A stretch of 35,806 nt of DNA from Cryptosporangium minutisporangium (GCF_039536245.1 NZ_BAAAYN010000011.1:181610-217415), one strand, 5' to 3'; positions 11,629 through 19,665 are shown, counted from the first letter of the stretch. The notes: a model not told the origin generated them from the sequence alone. Made by a program: numbers and translations.

Positions 11629-14469
11629 GTGGCGGCAGCAGGGACTCGGCTCGGGATCGACTTCGGCACTTCGAACACGGTGGCGGTGCTCGCCAGGGCG
11701 GACGGCCGGGTCAACCCGCTGCTCGTCGACGGTCAGCCGCAGCTGCCGTCCGCGGTGTGCGCGACGCCGGCCCAGGAGCTGCTGGTCGGGCGGGCCGCAC
11801 TACACACCGCACGACTGCACCCCGAAGGCTTCGAGCCCAACCCCAAGCGCCGGATCGACGACGGGGTCGTGCTGCTCGGCGCCGGCGAGTTCGGCGTCAC
11901 CGACCTTTTCTCGGCCGTGCTGCGCCGCGTCGCGGACGAGACCCGGCGGGTCACCGGCGAGGCGGCACCCGGCGAGATCCGCATCACCCACCCGGCGGTC
12001 TGGGGCAGCGCACGGCGCGACCTGCTCCGTCGGTCCGCGGCCGGTGCCGGTTGGCCGGCGCACGCGGTCGGGCTGGTGCCCGAACCGGTCGCGGCCGCGG
12101 CTGCGTTCGCCGAGGTCCACGGCGCGCGGTTACCGGTCGGCGGCAACGCGCTCGTCTACGACTTGGGCGGCGGCACGTTCGACGCGACGGTGCTGCGCCG
12201 GACCTCGACCGGGTACGACGTCCGGGCGACCGACGGTTTGGTGGACGCGGGCGGCCTCGACATCGACCACACGATCCTCGAGTACCTGGGGTCGGTGGTC
12301 GAGAAGCGCAACCCGGACGCGTGGCGGGCGCTGACGTCGCCGCAGACCCCCGCCGAGCGTCGGGCGCGCTGGCTGCTGCAGGACGACGTGCGGGCCGCGA
12401 AGGAGCTGCTCTCCTCGGCGGCGTCGACGCTGATCCCGGTGCCGCTGATCGACGACGAGGTGCCGCTGACCCGCGCGGAGCTGGACCAGTTGGTGCGGCC
12501 GTTGCTGGAGCGCACCCTCGTGTCGGTGCAGGGTGTGCTGCGGGAGGCCGGGATCACGCCCGGTGACCTCTCGGCGGTGTTCCTGGTCGGTGGGTCGACC
12601 CGTATTCCGCTGGTGGCGACGTTGCTGCACCGGACGCTGGGGGTGCCGGCGACCGTCCTGGAGCAGCCGGAGCTGATCGTGGCCGAGGGGGCGCTGCGGG
12701 TTCGGGCGTTCGACGCGCCACCGTCCTCGGTCGCACCGCCGCACTCCGCCCCGCCGGCGTACCGCGGGCCGCAGTCCGCGCCGCCGTACCCCGGGCCGCA
12801 GTCCGCGCCGCCGTACCCCGGGCCGCAGTCCGCGCCGCCGTACCCCGGGCCGCAGTCCGCGCCGCCCTACCCGGGACCGCAGTACCCCGGCCCGCACTCG
12901 GCACCGCCGCACTCGGCACCGCCGCAGTCGGCACCGCCGCACGGGGCACCGCCGCACGGGGCACCGCCGCACGGGGCACCGCCGCACGGGGCACCCCACT
13001 CCGCACCACCGCACGCGGCGCGGCACGCGCCTTCCCCGCCGTACCCGGGGCAGCACGCCGCTCCCCCGGCGTACCCGCAGCCGGTGCCGCGGTCCGGTCC
13101 GCCGTTCCCGCCGCAGCCGGCGCACGGTCGCCCGCCCCAGCACCCGGGGCCGTGGCAACCGCCACAGCACCGTGCGCCGGAGCACCGTGCGCCGGAGCCG
13201 CAGGCGGCACCCGGGATCGCGCGCGGCGAGCGTGACGTCCGCGCCGCGGAGGCCGCGCCGGCCCCGTTCACCGCTCCCGCCCCGATCGTCGTTCCGCTGC
13301 CGAGCGGCCCGGCGGGCCCGGTCGCGCCGTCGGCGCCCAGCCCGTCCGCGCCGTCGGCGCCCAGCCCGTCCGCGCCGTCGGCACCGGGCGCCCCACCCGC
13401 GCCGATCCCGGTCAGCGCCGCCCCGGTCAGTGCCGCCCCGGTCAGTGCGGCCCCGGTCAGCGCGGCCCCCGTCAGTGCGGTCCCGGTGAGCGCCACGCCC
13501 GTCAGCGCCGCCCCCGTGAGCGGCACTGCGCCGGTGAGTGGGCAGCCTCCGGCGTTCGCGCCACCGCAGATCCGGTCGACGTTCGAGCCCGGCGACCCGA
13601 TCGAGCTCCGCGGCCACGACGAGGCCGTGTCCGCGCTGGCGATCAGCCCGGACGGCACCCGCCTGGCCACCGCCAGCGCGGACAGCACCGTCCGGATCTG
13701 GGAGCTGCCCACCGGACGCCGGATCGTCAACCTGACCGGCCACTCCGGACGGATCAACGGCATCGCGGCCAGCTCGGACGGCTCGCGGCTGGCCAGCGTC
13801 GCCGACGACCGGACGGTCCGGATCTGGGACCCGGCCGCCGGCACCGAGCTGGCCACCCTGACCGGCCACACCGACATGGTGCGGGCCGTCGCGTTCCACC
13901 CCGACGGCCGCCGTCTCGCCACCGGCAGTTTCGACTCCACCGTCCGGATCTGGGACGTCCGCTCCGGCGAGACCGTCGGCACGCTGCGGGGGCACACGGA
14001 CGTCGTCCGGGCCGTCGCGTTCCACCCGGACGGCCGCCGGATCGCCACCGGCAGCTTCGACGAGACCGTCCGGATCTGGGACGTCACCACCGGCCGTCAG
14101 CTGGCGTCGCTCACCGGGCACGGCCTGGTGCACGCGGTCGCGTTCAGTCCGGACGGTCGGCTCCTGGCGACGGGCGGCGTCGACGGCACCGCCCGGCTCT
14201 GGGGCGCCGACACCGGCCGGCCGGTCTCCGAGCGCCTGGCCGGGCACGCCGGTGCGGTCACCGCGGTCGCGTTCAGCCCGGACGGGCGGGCGCTGGCGAC
14301 CGGGAGCGCCGACAGCACCGCGCGGCTGTGGAGCACGAGCACCGGCCGCGTCCTGGCACCGCCGGTCAAGGGCCACGAGGCGGCACTCACCTCCCTGGCG
14401 TTCACCCCCGACGCCCACCACCTGATCACCGGCAGCCACGACACCACCGCCCGCGTCTGGCCCCTCTAG
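11629..14469 (+). CDS. Hsp70-type ATPase fused to a seven-bladed WD40 propeller through a repetitive Pro/Ala linker
   Basis: A 946-residue protein. Residues 1-360 form an Hsp70/actin-fold ATPase: phosphate-1 LGIDFGTSNTVAVL (8-21), VPEPVAAAAAF, phosphate-2 VYDLGGGTFDATVL (176-189) and the adenosine motif VFLVGGSTRIP (317-327). The Hsp70 peptide-binding domain is absent. Residues about 364-655 are low-complexity Pro/Ala/Ser/His with tandem repeats. From residue 662 to the end there are seven WD40 repeats of the form GH...VRAVAFHPDG..LATGS.D.TVRIWD, enough for one closed propeller. Repeats 3 and 4 are nearly identical. No membrane segment is seen. Presumably an ATP-switched cytoplasmic scaffold whose partner recognition lies in the propeller (inference). 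The GTG start fits a leaderless mRNA. Confidence 0.9.
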   Translation: MAAAGTRLGIDFGTSNTVAVLARADGRVNPLLVDGQPQLPSAVCATPAQELLVGRAALHTARLHPEGFEPNPKRRIDDGVVLLGAGEFGVTDLFSAVLRRVADETRRVTGEAAPGEIRITHPAVWGSARRDLLRRSAAGAGWPAHAVGLVPEPVAAAAAFAEVHGARLPVGGNALVYDLGGGTFDATVLRRTSTGYDVRATDGLVDAGGLDIDHTILEYLGSVVEKRNPDAWRALTSPQTPAERRARWLLQDDVRAAKELLSSAASTLIPVPLIDDEVPLTRAELDQLVRPLLERTLVSVQGVLREAGITPGDLSAVFLVGGSTRIPLVATLLHRTLGVPATVLEQPELIVAEGALRVRAFDAPPSSVAPPHSAPPAYRGPQSAPPYPGPQSAPPYPGPQSAPPYPGPQSAPPYPGPQYPGPHSAPPHSAPPQSAPPHGAPPHGAPPHGAPPHGAPHSAPPHAARHAPSPPYPGQHAAPPAYPQPVPRSGPPFPPQPAHGRPPQHPGPWQPPQHRAPEHRAPEPQAAPGIARGERDVRAAEAAPAPFTAPAPIVVPLPSGPAGPVAPSAPSPSAPSAPSPSAPSAPGAPPAPIPVSAAPVSAAPVSAAPVSAAPVSAVPVSATPVSAAPVSGTAPVSGQPPAFAPPQIRSTFEPGDPIELRGHDEAVSALAISPDGTRLATASADSTVRIWELPTGRRIVNLTGHSGRINGIAASSDGSRLASVADDRTVRIWDPAAGTELATLTGHTDMVRAVAFHPDGRRLATGSFDSTVRIWDVRSGETVGTLRGHTDVVRAVAFHPDGRRIATGSFDETVRIWDVTTGRQLASLTGHGLVHAVAFSPDGRLLATGGVDGTARLWGADTGRPVSERLAGHAGAVTAVAFSPDGRALATGSADSTARLWSTSTGRVLAPPVKGHEAALTSLAFTPDAHHLITGSHDTTARVWPL
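12760..12867 (+). repeat. 27-nt in-frame tandem repeat, four units
   Basis: Four head-to-tail 27-nt units (starting at 12760, 12787, 12814 and 12841) encode Y(P/R)GPQSAPP. The middle units are nearly identical at the DNA level, which indicates recent slippage or unequal exchange. Partial units follow to about 12894. Confidence 0.9.
12940..12996 (+). repeat. 15-nt in-frame tandem repeat
   Basis: Consecutive copies of CACGGGGCACCGCCG encode HGAPP, with the last unit truncated. They follow diverged HSAPP/QSAPP units from about 12895. Confidence 0.85.
13411..13515 (+). repeat. 15-nt in-frame tandem repeat, seven VSAxP units
   Basis: Seven units of 15 nt encode VSAAP four times, then VSAVP, VSATP and VSAAP. 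They lie at the end of the linker just before the propeller. Confidence 0.9.
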
Positions 14470-14475
14470 AAATGT

Positions 14476-14494
14476 GGCCGCCCCGCCCGCGGCC
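14476..14494. terminator. Hairpin between the convergent Hsp70-WD40 and MATE genes
   Basis: GGCCGC (14476-14481) and GCGGCC (14489-14494) enclose 7 nt inside the 31-nt gap between two convergent stop codons. It is short but very GC-rich and could serve both directions. Confidence 0.4.
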
Positions 14495-14500
14495 CCCGCA

Positions 14501-15814
14501 TCAGAGCGACGCGCCCACCCGCGCCCACGCACCCGAGCGGATCCGCCACACCATGCCGACGAACCGCACCACGATGAACACGGCGAGCCCCGCCCAGACC
14601 CCGGCCAGGCCCCAGCCGAGCGCGGCCGTCGCCAGCGTCACCGGGACGAACCCGAGCAAGGCTGAGCCCACGGTCACGTTTCGGATGAACGCGTTGTCCC
14701 CCGCCCCGAGCAGGACGCCGTCCAGCGCGAACACCACGCCGCCGACCGGCACCATCGCGACCAGGAACGGCCACAGCACCCCGAGCTGCGTCCGCACCGC
14801 CGGATCGTCGGTGAACACGTAGGGCACCACGAACCATCCGAGCGCGAACACCACCGCGAAGGCCAACCCCGCCACCACACCGAAGCGGCTCACCCGCCAG
14901 GCCGTGCTCTTCGCCGACCGCACGTCCCCGCTGCCGAGCGCCGCTCCCACCAGCGACTGAGCGGCGATCGCGAACGAGTCCAGCAGCAGCGCGGCGAGGT
15001 TCCACAGCTGCAGGCCGACCTGGTGCGCGGCGAGTTGTGCCGCACCCGCACGCCCGGCGACCGCGGCCGCGGTGAGGAACGCGATTTGGAACGCCGCCGA
15101 CCGCACCACCAGGTCGCGGCTGACCGCCAGCTGCCGCCGCATCACCGACCACTGGGGTCGCAGCGGCACCCGCTCCCGCGCCAGCGCCCACAGGCAGAAG
15201 CCGCCGCCGAGCCACTGCGCCAGGACGTTCGCCCAGGCCGACCCCTCCAGCCCCAGCCCGACCGGGTACACGAGCACCGGCGAGACCACCGCCGACACGA
15301 TGTTGGCGACCACCACGACGACGACCGGCGTCCGGGTGTCCTGGACGCCGCGCAGCCAGCCGTTCCCGGCGAACACCAGCAGGATCCCGGGGAGGCCGAG
15401 GATCGCGATCCGCAGCCACGACTCGGCGGCCGCGGCGACCTCCCCCTCCCCCGCGATCGCTCTCGTCGCCCACCCGGCCGACAGCTGACCGGCGACCACC
15501 CCGAGACCGCCGAGCCGCAGCGCCAACCAGGAGGCCTGGACCCCCTCGCCGACCGCGGCGTCCCGCTGCCCGGCGCCGAACCACCGGGCTGCACGGCCGG
15601 TGGTGCCGTAGGCGAGCGTCGTGCCGACGATCGCCAGCAGGCCCATCAGCGTGCCGCCGGCGCCGAGACCGGCCAGCGCGACCCGGCCGAGGTGACCGAC
15701 GACCGCGGTGTCGACCAGCAGGAACAGCGGCTCGGCCGCGAGCACGACGAACGCGGACGCCGCCAGCCGCACGACCCGCCCGGCCGAGGCGTCCTCGGAC
15801 GACGCCGTGCTCAC
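14501..15814 (-). CDS. dinF: MATE family efflux transporter, DinF-like
   Basis: A 437-residue polytopic membrane protein with about 12 hydrophobic helices in two halves. The first half starts RLAASAFVVLAAEPLFLLVDTAVVG, with the family's D-T-A-V-V-G-H-L-G stretch. It continues through GVQDTRTPVVVVVVANIVS and ends ALGWGLAGVWAGLAVFIVVRF. The AEPLFLLVDTA opening and the length place it with the DinF branch, which exports cationic or bile-acid-like compounds by Na+ or H+ exchange. The GTG start at 15814 overlaps the methyltransferase stop by 4 nt (GTGA), so the two are translationally coupled. A much longer open frame upstream runs over the methyltransferase and is rejected as the start. Confidence 0.9.
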   Translation of the reverse strand: MSTASSEDASAGRVVRLAASAFVVLAAEPLFLLVDTAVVGHLGRVALAGLGAGGTLMGLLAIVGTTLAYGTTGRAARWFGAGQRDAAVGEGVQASWLALRLGGLGVVAGQLSAGWATRAIAGEGEVAAAAESWLRIAILGLPGILLVFAGNGWLRGVQDTRTPVVVVVVANIVSAVVSPVLVYPVGLGLEGSAWANVLAQWLGGGFCLWALARERVPLRPQWSVMRRQLAVSRDLVVRSAAFQIAFLTAAAVAGRAGAAQLAAHQVGLQLWNLAALLLDSFAIAAQSLVGAALGSGDVRSAKSTAWRVSRFGVVAGLAFAVVFALGWFVVPYVFTDDPAVRTQLGVLWPFLVAMVPVGGVVFALDGVLLGAGDNAFIRNVTVGSALLGFVPVTLATAALGWGLAGVWAGLAVFIVVRFVGMVWRIRSGAWARVGASL

Positions 15815-16644
15815 CGTGGCTTCGTGGCCTGCACCGTGTAGGTCAGCGGCGCCCGCCAGCGCCGGTCGGTCAGCCGGTACTCGCCGTCGACCTTCTCCAT
15901 CCGGCCGGGGAACGGCTCCCACGGAACCGAGTCGTGCTCGACCAGCTGGGTCAGCGTCAGCCCTTCGTCCAGGAGTGCGGTGACCACCTGACCGAGCCCG
16001 TGGTTCCAGTTGTGCACCTTGTTGTTCGTGAAGTGGGCGTCGGTCTGTACGTAGGAGCCCTCGTCGTGCCAGACCAGCGGCTCGTCCCGCTCGAAGTACG
16101 GGTACTCCAGCACCAGCTGCTCGTCGGTGCGGGCGTCGTCCAGCGCCCAGAGCACCGGATGCCCCTCCCGCATGAACAGCCGACCGCCCGGCCGGAGCAA
16201 CCGCGCGACCACCCCGGCCCAGCGCCGCACGTCCGGCAGCCAGCAGAGCGCGCCGACCCCGGTGAACACCAGGTCGAACCGCTCCGCGCCGAGCACCTCC
16301 ACCGCCTCGTACACGTCCGACTGCACGTACTCGATCGGCGCGCCGGTCGCCGCGGCGAGTTCCCGGGCCTGCGCCAGCGACTCCCCGGAGAAGTCGAGGC
16401 CGGTCATCCGGGCGCCCAGCCGGGACAGCGACAGCGTGTCGGTGCCGATGTGGCACTGCAGGTGCAAACCGTCCAGACCGGTGATGTCGCCGAGGCGTGG
16501 CAGGTCGAACTGCACGACGTCGCTGAGGAACGTCGGGTCGACCCGGAAGCGGTCGACCGCGTAGTCCTGGGAGGCCGCGTGGGCCGCCGCCCGGTCGTCC
16601 CAGCTCGCTCGGTTCAGTTCGCGGTAGTCGTCGATGTCCGTCAC
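15811..16644 (-). CDS. Class I SAM-dependent methyltransferase
   Basis: A 277-residue methyltransferase. The Rossmann nucleotide-binding segment (LHLQCHIGTDTLSLSRLG then MTGLDFSGESLAQA) holds motif I and the acidic ribose ligand. Later come YVQSDVYEA and FDLVFTGVGALCWLPDVRRW (motifs III/IV) and LLRPGGRLFMREGHPVLWAL (motif V). The C-terminal third is rich in Tyr, Trp and His and probably selects the substrate, which I cannot name. The start is set at the GTG at 16644; another GTG lies at 16653 and neither has a clear ribosome site. Its stop overlaps the MATE start, so it may modify or be co-induced with a compound the MATE pump exports (inference). Confidence 0.85.
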   Translation of the reverse strand: MTDIDDYRELNRASWDDRAAAHAASQDYAVDRFRVDPTFLSDVVQFDLPRLGDITGLDGLHLQCHIGTDTLSLSRLGARMTGLDFSGESLAQARELAAATGAPIEYVQSDVYEAVEVLGAERFDLVFTGVGALCWLPDVRRWAGVVARLLRPGGRLFMREGHPVLWALDDARTDEQLVLEYPYFERDEPLVWHDEGSYVQTDAHFTNNKVHNWNHGLGQVVTALLDEGLTLTQLVEHDSVPWEPFPGRMEKVDGEYRLTDRRWRAPLTYTVQATKPR

Positions 16645-16720
16645 ACCGAGCACCGTGCCATACGCGCACGAGCGATGTTTCCGAGACCGCGTCGTTCGCA
16701 CGCGCGTTCGAAGAATGCAG

Positions 16721-16726
16721 TAGGGT
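16721..16726 (+). promoter_or_regulatory. -10 box for a leaderless AlkB-like mRNA
   Basis: TAGGGT (form TANNNT) ends exactly 6 nt before the ATG at 16733. An 8-bp palindrome GTGATCAC (16725-16732) overlaps it and abuts the start codon, a possible operator. Confidence 0.45.
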
Positions 16727-16732
16727 GATCAC

Positions 16733-17440
16733 ATGACTGCAAATGAACCCTTTTCGATCTCCGCTCTTCCTGGAGGTCGCGCGACCTCAGCAGTGGCCGA
16801 TCGAAAAGAGTTCATTGCGTACCAGCCGTCGATCTTGGAGCTCGCCGACACGGACGCTCGGCTCGGCCCGCTGGCCGGCCGCATCCGCCGTCATCCGCTC
16901 TCCGCGGGCGCCTGGGTCGACCATCTGCCGGGCTGGGTCCGCGGTTCCGACGCGGTGTTCCAGACGCTGCTCTCCGACGTCGACTGGCGCGCCGAGCGCC
17001 GCGAGATGTACGACCGCGAGGTCGCCGTCCCCCGGCTGCTGCGCTGGTACGGCGGCTCCGAGACGCTGCCGCACCCGCTGCTCACCGAAGCGCGCGAGGA
17101 GCTCTCCGCCTACTACGCCGACGAACTGGGCGAGCCGTTCGTCACCGCCGGGATGTGCCTGTACCGCGACGGCCGGGACAGCGTCGCCTGGCACGGCGAC
17201 ACGCTGGGGCGCTCCGCGGTCAGCGACACGATGGTCGCGATCGTCTCGTTCGGCTCGGCGCGACCCCTGCTGCTGCGCCCGCGCGGCGGTGGTGCCAGCC
17301 TGCGGTTCCCGGTCGGCCACGGCGACCTGATCGTGATGGGCGGGTCCTGCCAGCGCACCTGGGAGCACGCGGTCCCGAAAACCGCCCGCGCCGTAGGCCC
17401 TCGCGTCAGCGTCCAGTTCCGCCCCGTCGACGTGGCCTGA
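16733..17440 (+). CDS. AlkB-like 2-oxoglutarate/Fe(II) dioxygenase
   Basis: A 235-residue protein of the AlkB family, which oxidatively removes alkyl groups from nucleic-acid bases. The iron ligands are visible as H154-x-D156 (WHGDTLG) and H212 (TWEHAVP), with 2-oxoglutarate-binding arginines R224/R230 near the end (GPRVSVQFR). The family-typical N-terminus (AYQPSILE) begins near residue 29. The preceding residues 5-27 are encoded by a 69-nt inverted-repeat element also found at the start of the beta-galactosidase gene. I keep the ATG at 16733 because a -10 box lies exactly 6 nt upstream. An ATT at 16814 occupies the place of the ATG at 22971 in the other copy. It is divergent from the methyltransferase. 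Confidence 0.87.
   Translation: MTANEPFSISALPGGRATSAVADRKEFIAYQPSILELADTDARLGPLAGRIRRHPLSAGAWVDHLPGWVRGSDAVFQTLLSDVDWRAERREMYDREVAVPRLLRWYGGSETLPHPLLTEAREELSAYYADELGEPFVTAGMCLYRDGRDSVAWHGDTLGRSAVSDTMVAIVSFGSARPLLLRPRGGGASLRFPVGHGDLIVMGGSCQRTWEHAVPKTARAVGPRVSVQFRPVDVA
16745..16813 (+). repeat. 69-nt inverted-repeat element, copy A (5' end of the AlkB-like gene)
   Basis: Left arm GAACCCTTTTCGA (16745-16757) and right arm TCGAAAAGAGTTC (16801-16813) pair with one mismatch around 43 nt. Copy B at 22901-22969 has the same arms, the same 43-nt spacer and the same right flank (CAWTGCGTA). The spacer contains a perfect 16-bp palindrome GAGGTCGCGCGACCTC (16773-16788) and is otherwise unlike that of copy B. 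The T/A-rich arms stand out against the GC-rich surroundings. Confidence 0.7.
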
Positions 17441-17464
17441 TCCCTATCGACGCCTGCCGGGTGA

Positions 17465-17490
17465 ACGCCGGTCCCTTCCGCGACCGGCGT
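17465..17490 (+). terminator. Hairpin terminator after the AlkB-like gene
   Basis: ACGCCGGTC (17465-17473) and GACCGGCGT (17482-17490) form a perfect 9-bp stem with an 8-nt loop, 25 nt behind the stop. No T-run follows. Confidence 0.6.
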
Positions 17491-17668
17491 CCCCCGCCAC
17501 CGGCCGTGACGTCCCGCCCCGCCGTAGGTGGCTGCTGACCCACCCTCCGGTGGCTGGGGGTATGCAGGGCGCGCGCCTCGGCCGCCCGCCACCGCACGGC
17601 CACAATTCGCCGTCCCGAGCCCTCGCCGCACCACCGCAGACGCGGCCTTCCCGAAAACCACCCGCGCG

Positions 17669-17698
17669 CCACCGCCACCCGGGGCGCGCGGGCGGTGG
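17669..17698 (-). terminator. Possible hairpin terminator after the acyl-CoA ligase gene
   Basis: CCACCGCC (17669-17676) and GGCGGTGG (17691-17698) enclose 14 nt, 22 nt beyond the minus-strand stop at 17720. The rest of the 279-nt convergent gap holds only this, the hairpin at 17465-17490 and a small CCACC/GGTGG hairpin (17540-17553). Confidence 0.4.
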
Positions 17699-17719
17699 TC
17701 GCGAGAAGTCGGCGCGACC

Positions 17720-19270
17720 CTAGTGCACCTGGCGGGTGTGGCCCTTCCAGAACGGCTCGCGGAGCTTGAACTTCTGGAGCTTGCCCGTAGCAGTACGCGG
17801 CAGCGCGTCGACGAACTCGACCCGCTTGGGGCACTTGTACCCGGCCAGCCGCGCCCGGCAGTGCGCGATCACGTCCTCGGCCGTCACCGGCGTGCCGTCG
17901 GTGATGATGAGCGCCGTCACCAGCTCGCCCCACTTCTCGTCGGGGATGCCGATCACCGCCACCTCGCGCACCGCCGGGAGCGAGTTGAGCACGTCCTCGA
18001 CCTCGATCGACGACACGTTCTCGCCGCCCGAGATGATCACGTCCTTCTTCCGATCGGTGATCGTCAGGTAGCCGTCGGAGAACTCCCCACCGTCCCCGGT
18101 GTGGAACCAGTTGCCGGCTTGAGCTTCGACCGTCGCCTCCGGGTTCTCCCAGTAGGCGTCCAGGTTGTGGTTGGTCTGCGCCAGCACCTCCCCACCGGCG
18201 TCCACGGCCAGGCGGACGCCGATCGCGGGCGCGCCCGCGCGGCCGAGCAACCGGGCCTGCTCGGACGGGTCGAGGTCGTCCCACTCCGCCCGCATCCGGT
18301 TGATCGTCAGCAGCGGGGCGGTCTCGGTCAGGCCGTAGATCTGGATGAACTCCCAGCCGAGGTCGGACCGGATCCGCTCGATCGTCCGGGTCGGCGGCGG
18401 CGCGCCGGCGAGGACCACCCGCATCCGGTCCCGCCCGGGGATCTCGCCGTCCCACGACTCCGCAGCTTCCAGCACCGCGTTCAACACCGCGGGCGCCGCG
18501 CACGCCAGCGTCACGCCGTGGTCCCGCACCCGGCGCAGGATCTCTGCGCCGTCCACTTTGCGCAGCACCACCTGGGGCACGCCCAGTCCGGTCATCGCGT
18601 ACGGCATTCCCCAGCCGTTGGCGTGGAACATCGGCAGCGTGTGCAGGTAGACGTCCCGGTCGGTGACGCCGGTGTGCAGCGCGAACACGGTGGCGTTCAG
18701 CCAGTTGGCCCGGTGGGTGAGTTGTACCCCCTTCGGCCGGGCGGTGGTGCCGGACGTGTAGTTCAGCGTGCAGGTCGCGTTCTCGTCGCCCTCCCAGGGG
18801 CGAGGAGAGACGTCGGACCCGTGGCCGAACATCTCCGCGTCGTTCTCACCCAGCACGACCGTGTGCTTCGCGGTCACGCTGTCCAACAACCCGCGCAGCT
18901 CCGGGTCGACGAGGAGCACGTCCGCGTCGCAGTGCCCGACGATGTAGGAGATCTCGTCGGCGCCCAGGCGGAAGTTGATCGGCACCAGGATGCGGCCCCA
19001 TCCGGAGACGCCGAACAGCGAGGTGAGCATCCGGCCGGCGTTGTGGGAGACGATCGCCACCCGACCGCCCACCGGCACACCGAGCCCGTCCAGCCAGGCC
19101 GCCTGGTGGCGGGCCATCGCGGCGAGCCGGCCGTAGGTCACGCTGCCCAGCGACGGCGCCGGCTGGTTCGGCTCGTCGACGAAGCCGATTCGGTCCGGGT
19201 ACACCGTCTCGGCCCGGTCGAGGAAGTCCTTCACGTTGAGCGGATAGAACACCGACCACCTCCGCGACAT
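17720..19270 (-). CDS. Fatty-acyl-CoA synthetase/ligase (AMP-binding, ANL superfamily)
   Basis: A 516-residue adenylate-forming enzyme that activates a carboxylic acid with ATP and transfers it to CoA. The P-loop motif is YTSGTTARPKGVQLTH (171-186), with Ala in place of the common Gly after TT. Next come the aromatic motif YGLTETAPL, the adenylate motif WFHTGD, the hinge (TITDRKKDVIISGGENVSS) and the C-terminal catalytic lysine (PRTATGK, Lys497). Length and motif wording match actinobacterial FadD-type medium- or long-chain ligases; the chain length used cannot be read from sequence. It starts at the ATG at 19270; the longer open frame upstream is Arg/Ala-rich and not protein-like. It is divergent from the galactoside operon and probably unrelated to it. 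Confidence 0.92.
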   Translation of the reverse strand: MSRRWSVFYPLNVKDFLDRAETVYPDRIGFVDEPNQPAPSLGSVTYGRLAAMARHQAAWLDGLGVPVGGRVAIVSHNAGRMLTSLFGVSGWGRILVPINFRLGADEISYIVGHCDADVLLVDPELRGLLDSVTAKHTVVLGENDAEMFGHGSDVSPRPWEGDENATCTLNYTSGTTARPKGVQLTHRANWLNATVFALHTGVTDRDVYLHTLPMFHANGWGMPYAMTGLGVPQVVLRKVDGAEILRRVRDHGVTLACAAPAVLNAVLEAAESWDGEIPGRDRMRVVLAGAPPPTRTIERIRSDLGWEFIQIYGLTETAPLLTINRMRAEWDDLDPSEQARLLGRAGAPAIGVRLAVDAGGEVLAQTNHNLDAYWENPEATVEAQAGNWFHTGDGGEFSDGYLTITDRKKDVIISGGENVSSIEVEDVLNSLPAVREVAVIGIPDEKWGELVTALIITDGTPVTAEDVIAHCRARLAGYKCPKRVEFVDALPRTATGKLQKFKLREPFWKGHTRQVH

Positions 19271-19565
19271 CGAGCCCACCGTTGCGCTCCGCTCCGGCGG
19301 CCGCCCGATCGGGCCCAGCCCGGTGCGTAGCGCCAGGCTCGCGCGCCGCTCGGCACAGCGCAAGCGGAACCGCGGTGTCCGCCCTGGACGTCATCGGACC
19401 GCGCCGACTCGTCGCACCGTGTTGCCTTACCGACGGTCACTGTGAGCGCAACAACATCCACCCAAAAATCGACAAGGGACAAATCCGACGTTGCTCGTTC
19501 CAGTGAGGCAGTTCACCCTTCAAACCTTCAGCTGGTCACTAACTGTTTACGAAGAGTTGTCGCGT

Positions 19566-19580
19566 GTTGCGCAAACGTTA
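19566..19580. promoter_or_regulatory. LacI-family-like operator upstream of the galactoside operon
   Basis: TTGCGCAA (perfect, 19567-19574) runs into AACGTT (perfect, 19574-19579), giving the CpG-centred A/T-flanked look of LacI/GalR-family sites. It lies just upstream of the candidate -35. No LacI-type gene is in the window, so the protein that reads it is unknown. Confidence 0.35.
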
Positions 19581-19590
19581 CCGGCGCCCG

Positions 19591-19619
19591 TTGACGGCCC
19601 CGATGGGTTCTGGTGAAGT
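19591..19619 (+). promoter_or_regulatory. Candidate promoter of the galactoside operon
   Basis: TTGACG (19591-19596), a 17-nt spacer, then TGAAGT (19614-19619). The -35 is a near-consensus hexamer; the -10 is weak. TAATGT at 19628-19633 is an alternative -10. Confidence 0.45.
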
Positions 19620-19633
19620 GTGCGCACTAATGT

Positions 19634-19652
19634 TGGATCCCGTCGTGATCCA
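19634..19652. promoter_or_regulatory. 19-bp dyad in the operon leader
   Basis: TGGATC (19634-19639), 7 nt, GATCCA (19647-19652): a perfect dyad just downstream of the promoter, in the usual place for a repressor site. Candidate target of the DeoR protein encoded in the operon (inference). Confidence 0.45.
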
Positions 19653-19658
19653 CACGGC

Positions 19659-19665
19659 AAGGAGG
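19659..19665 (+). promoter_or_regulatory. Strong ribosome-binding site of the solute-binding protein
   Basis: AAGGAGG lies 7 nt before the ATG at 19673, the best ribosome site in the window. It fits the high output needed for a binding protein. Confidence 0.85.

Noticed and set aside
12760-13515. CRISPR-like or minisatellite array
   Set aside because: The units are directly adjacent without spacers, multiples of three and in frame with a protein; they are coding tandem repeats.
12130-14532. 800-codon open frame on the minus strand opposite the Hsp70-WD40 gene
   Set aside because: It is a by-product of high GC: Arg/Gly/Val-rich with no recognisable domain, while the plus strand has clear Hsp70 and WD40 motifs over the same bases.
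15815-16732. N-terminal extension of the MATE protein through the methyltransferase region (743-codon frame)
   Set aside because: The extension is Arg/Pro/Gly-rich and overlaps a clear methyltransferase in another frame; the GTG at 15814 with a 4-nt overlap is a natural start.
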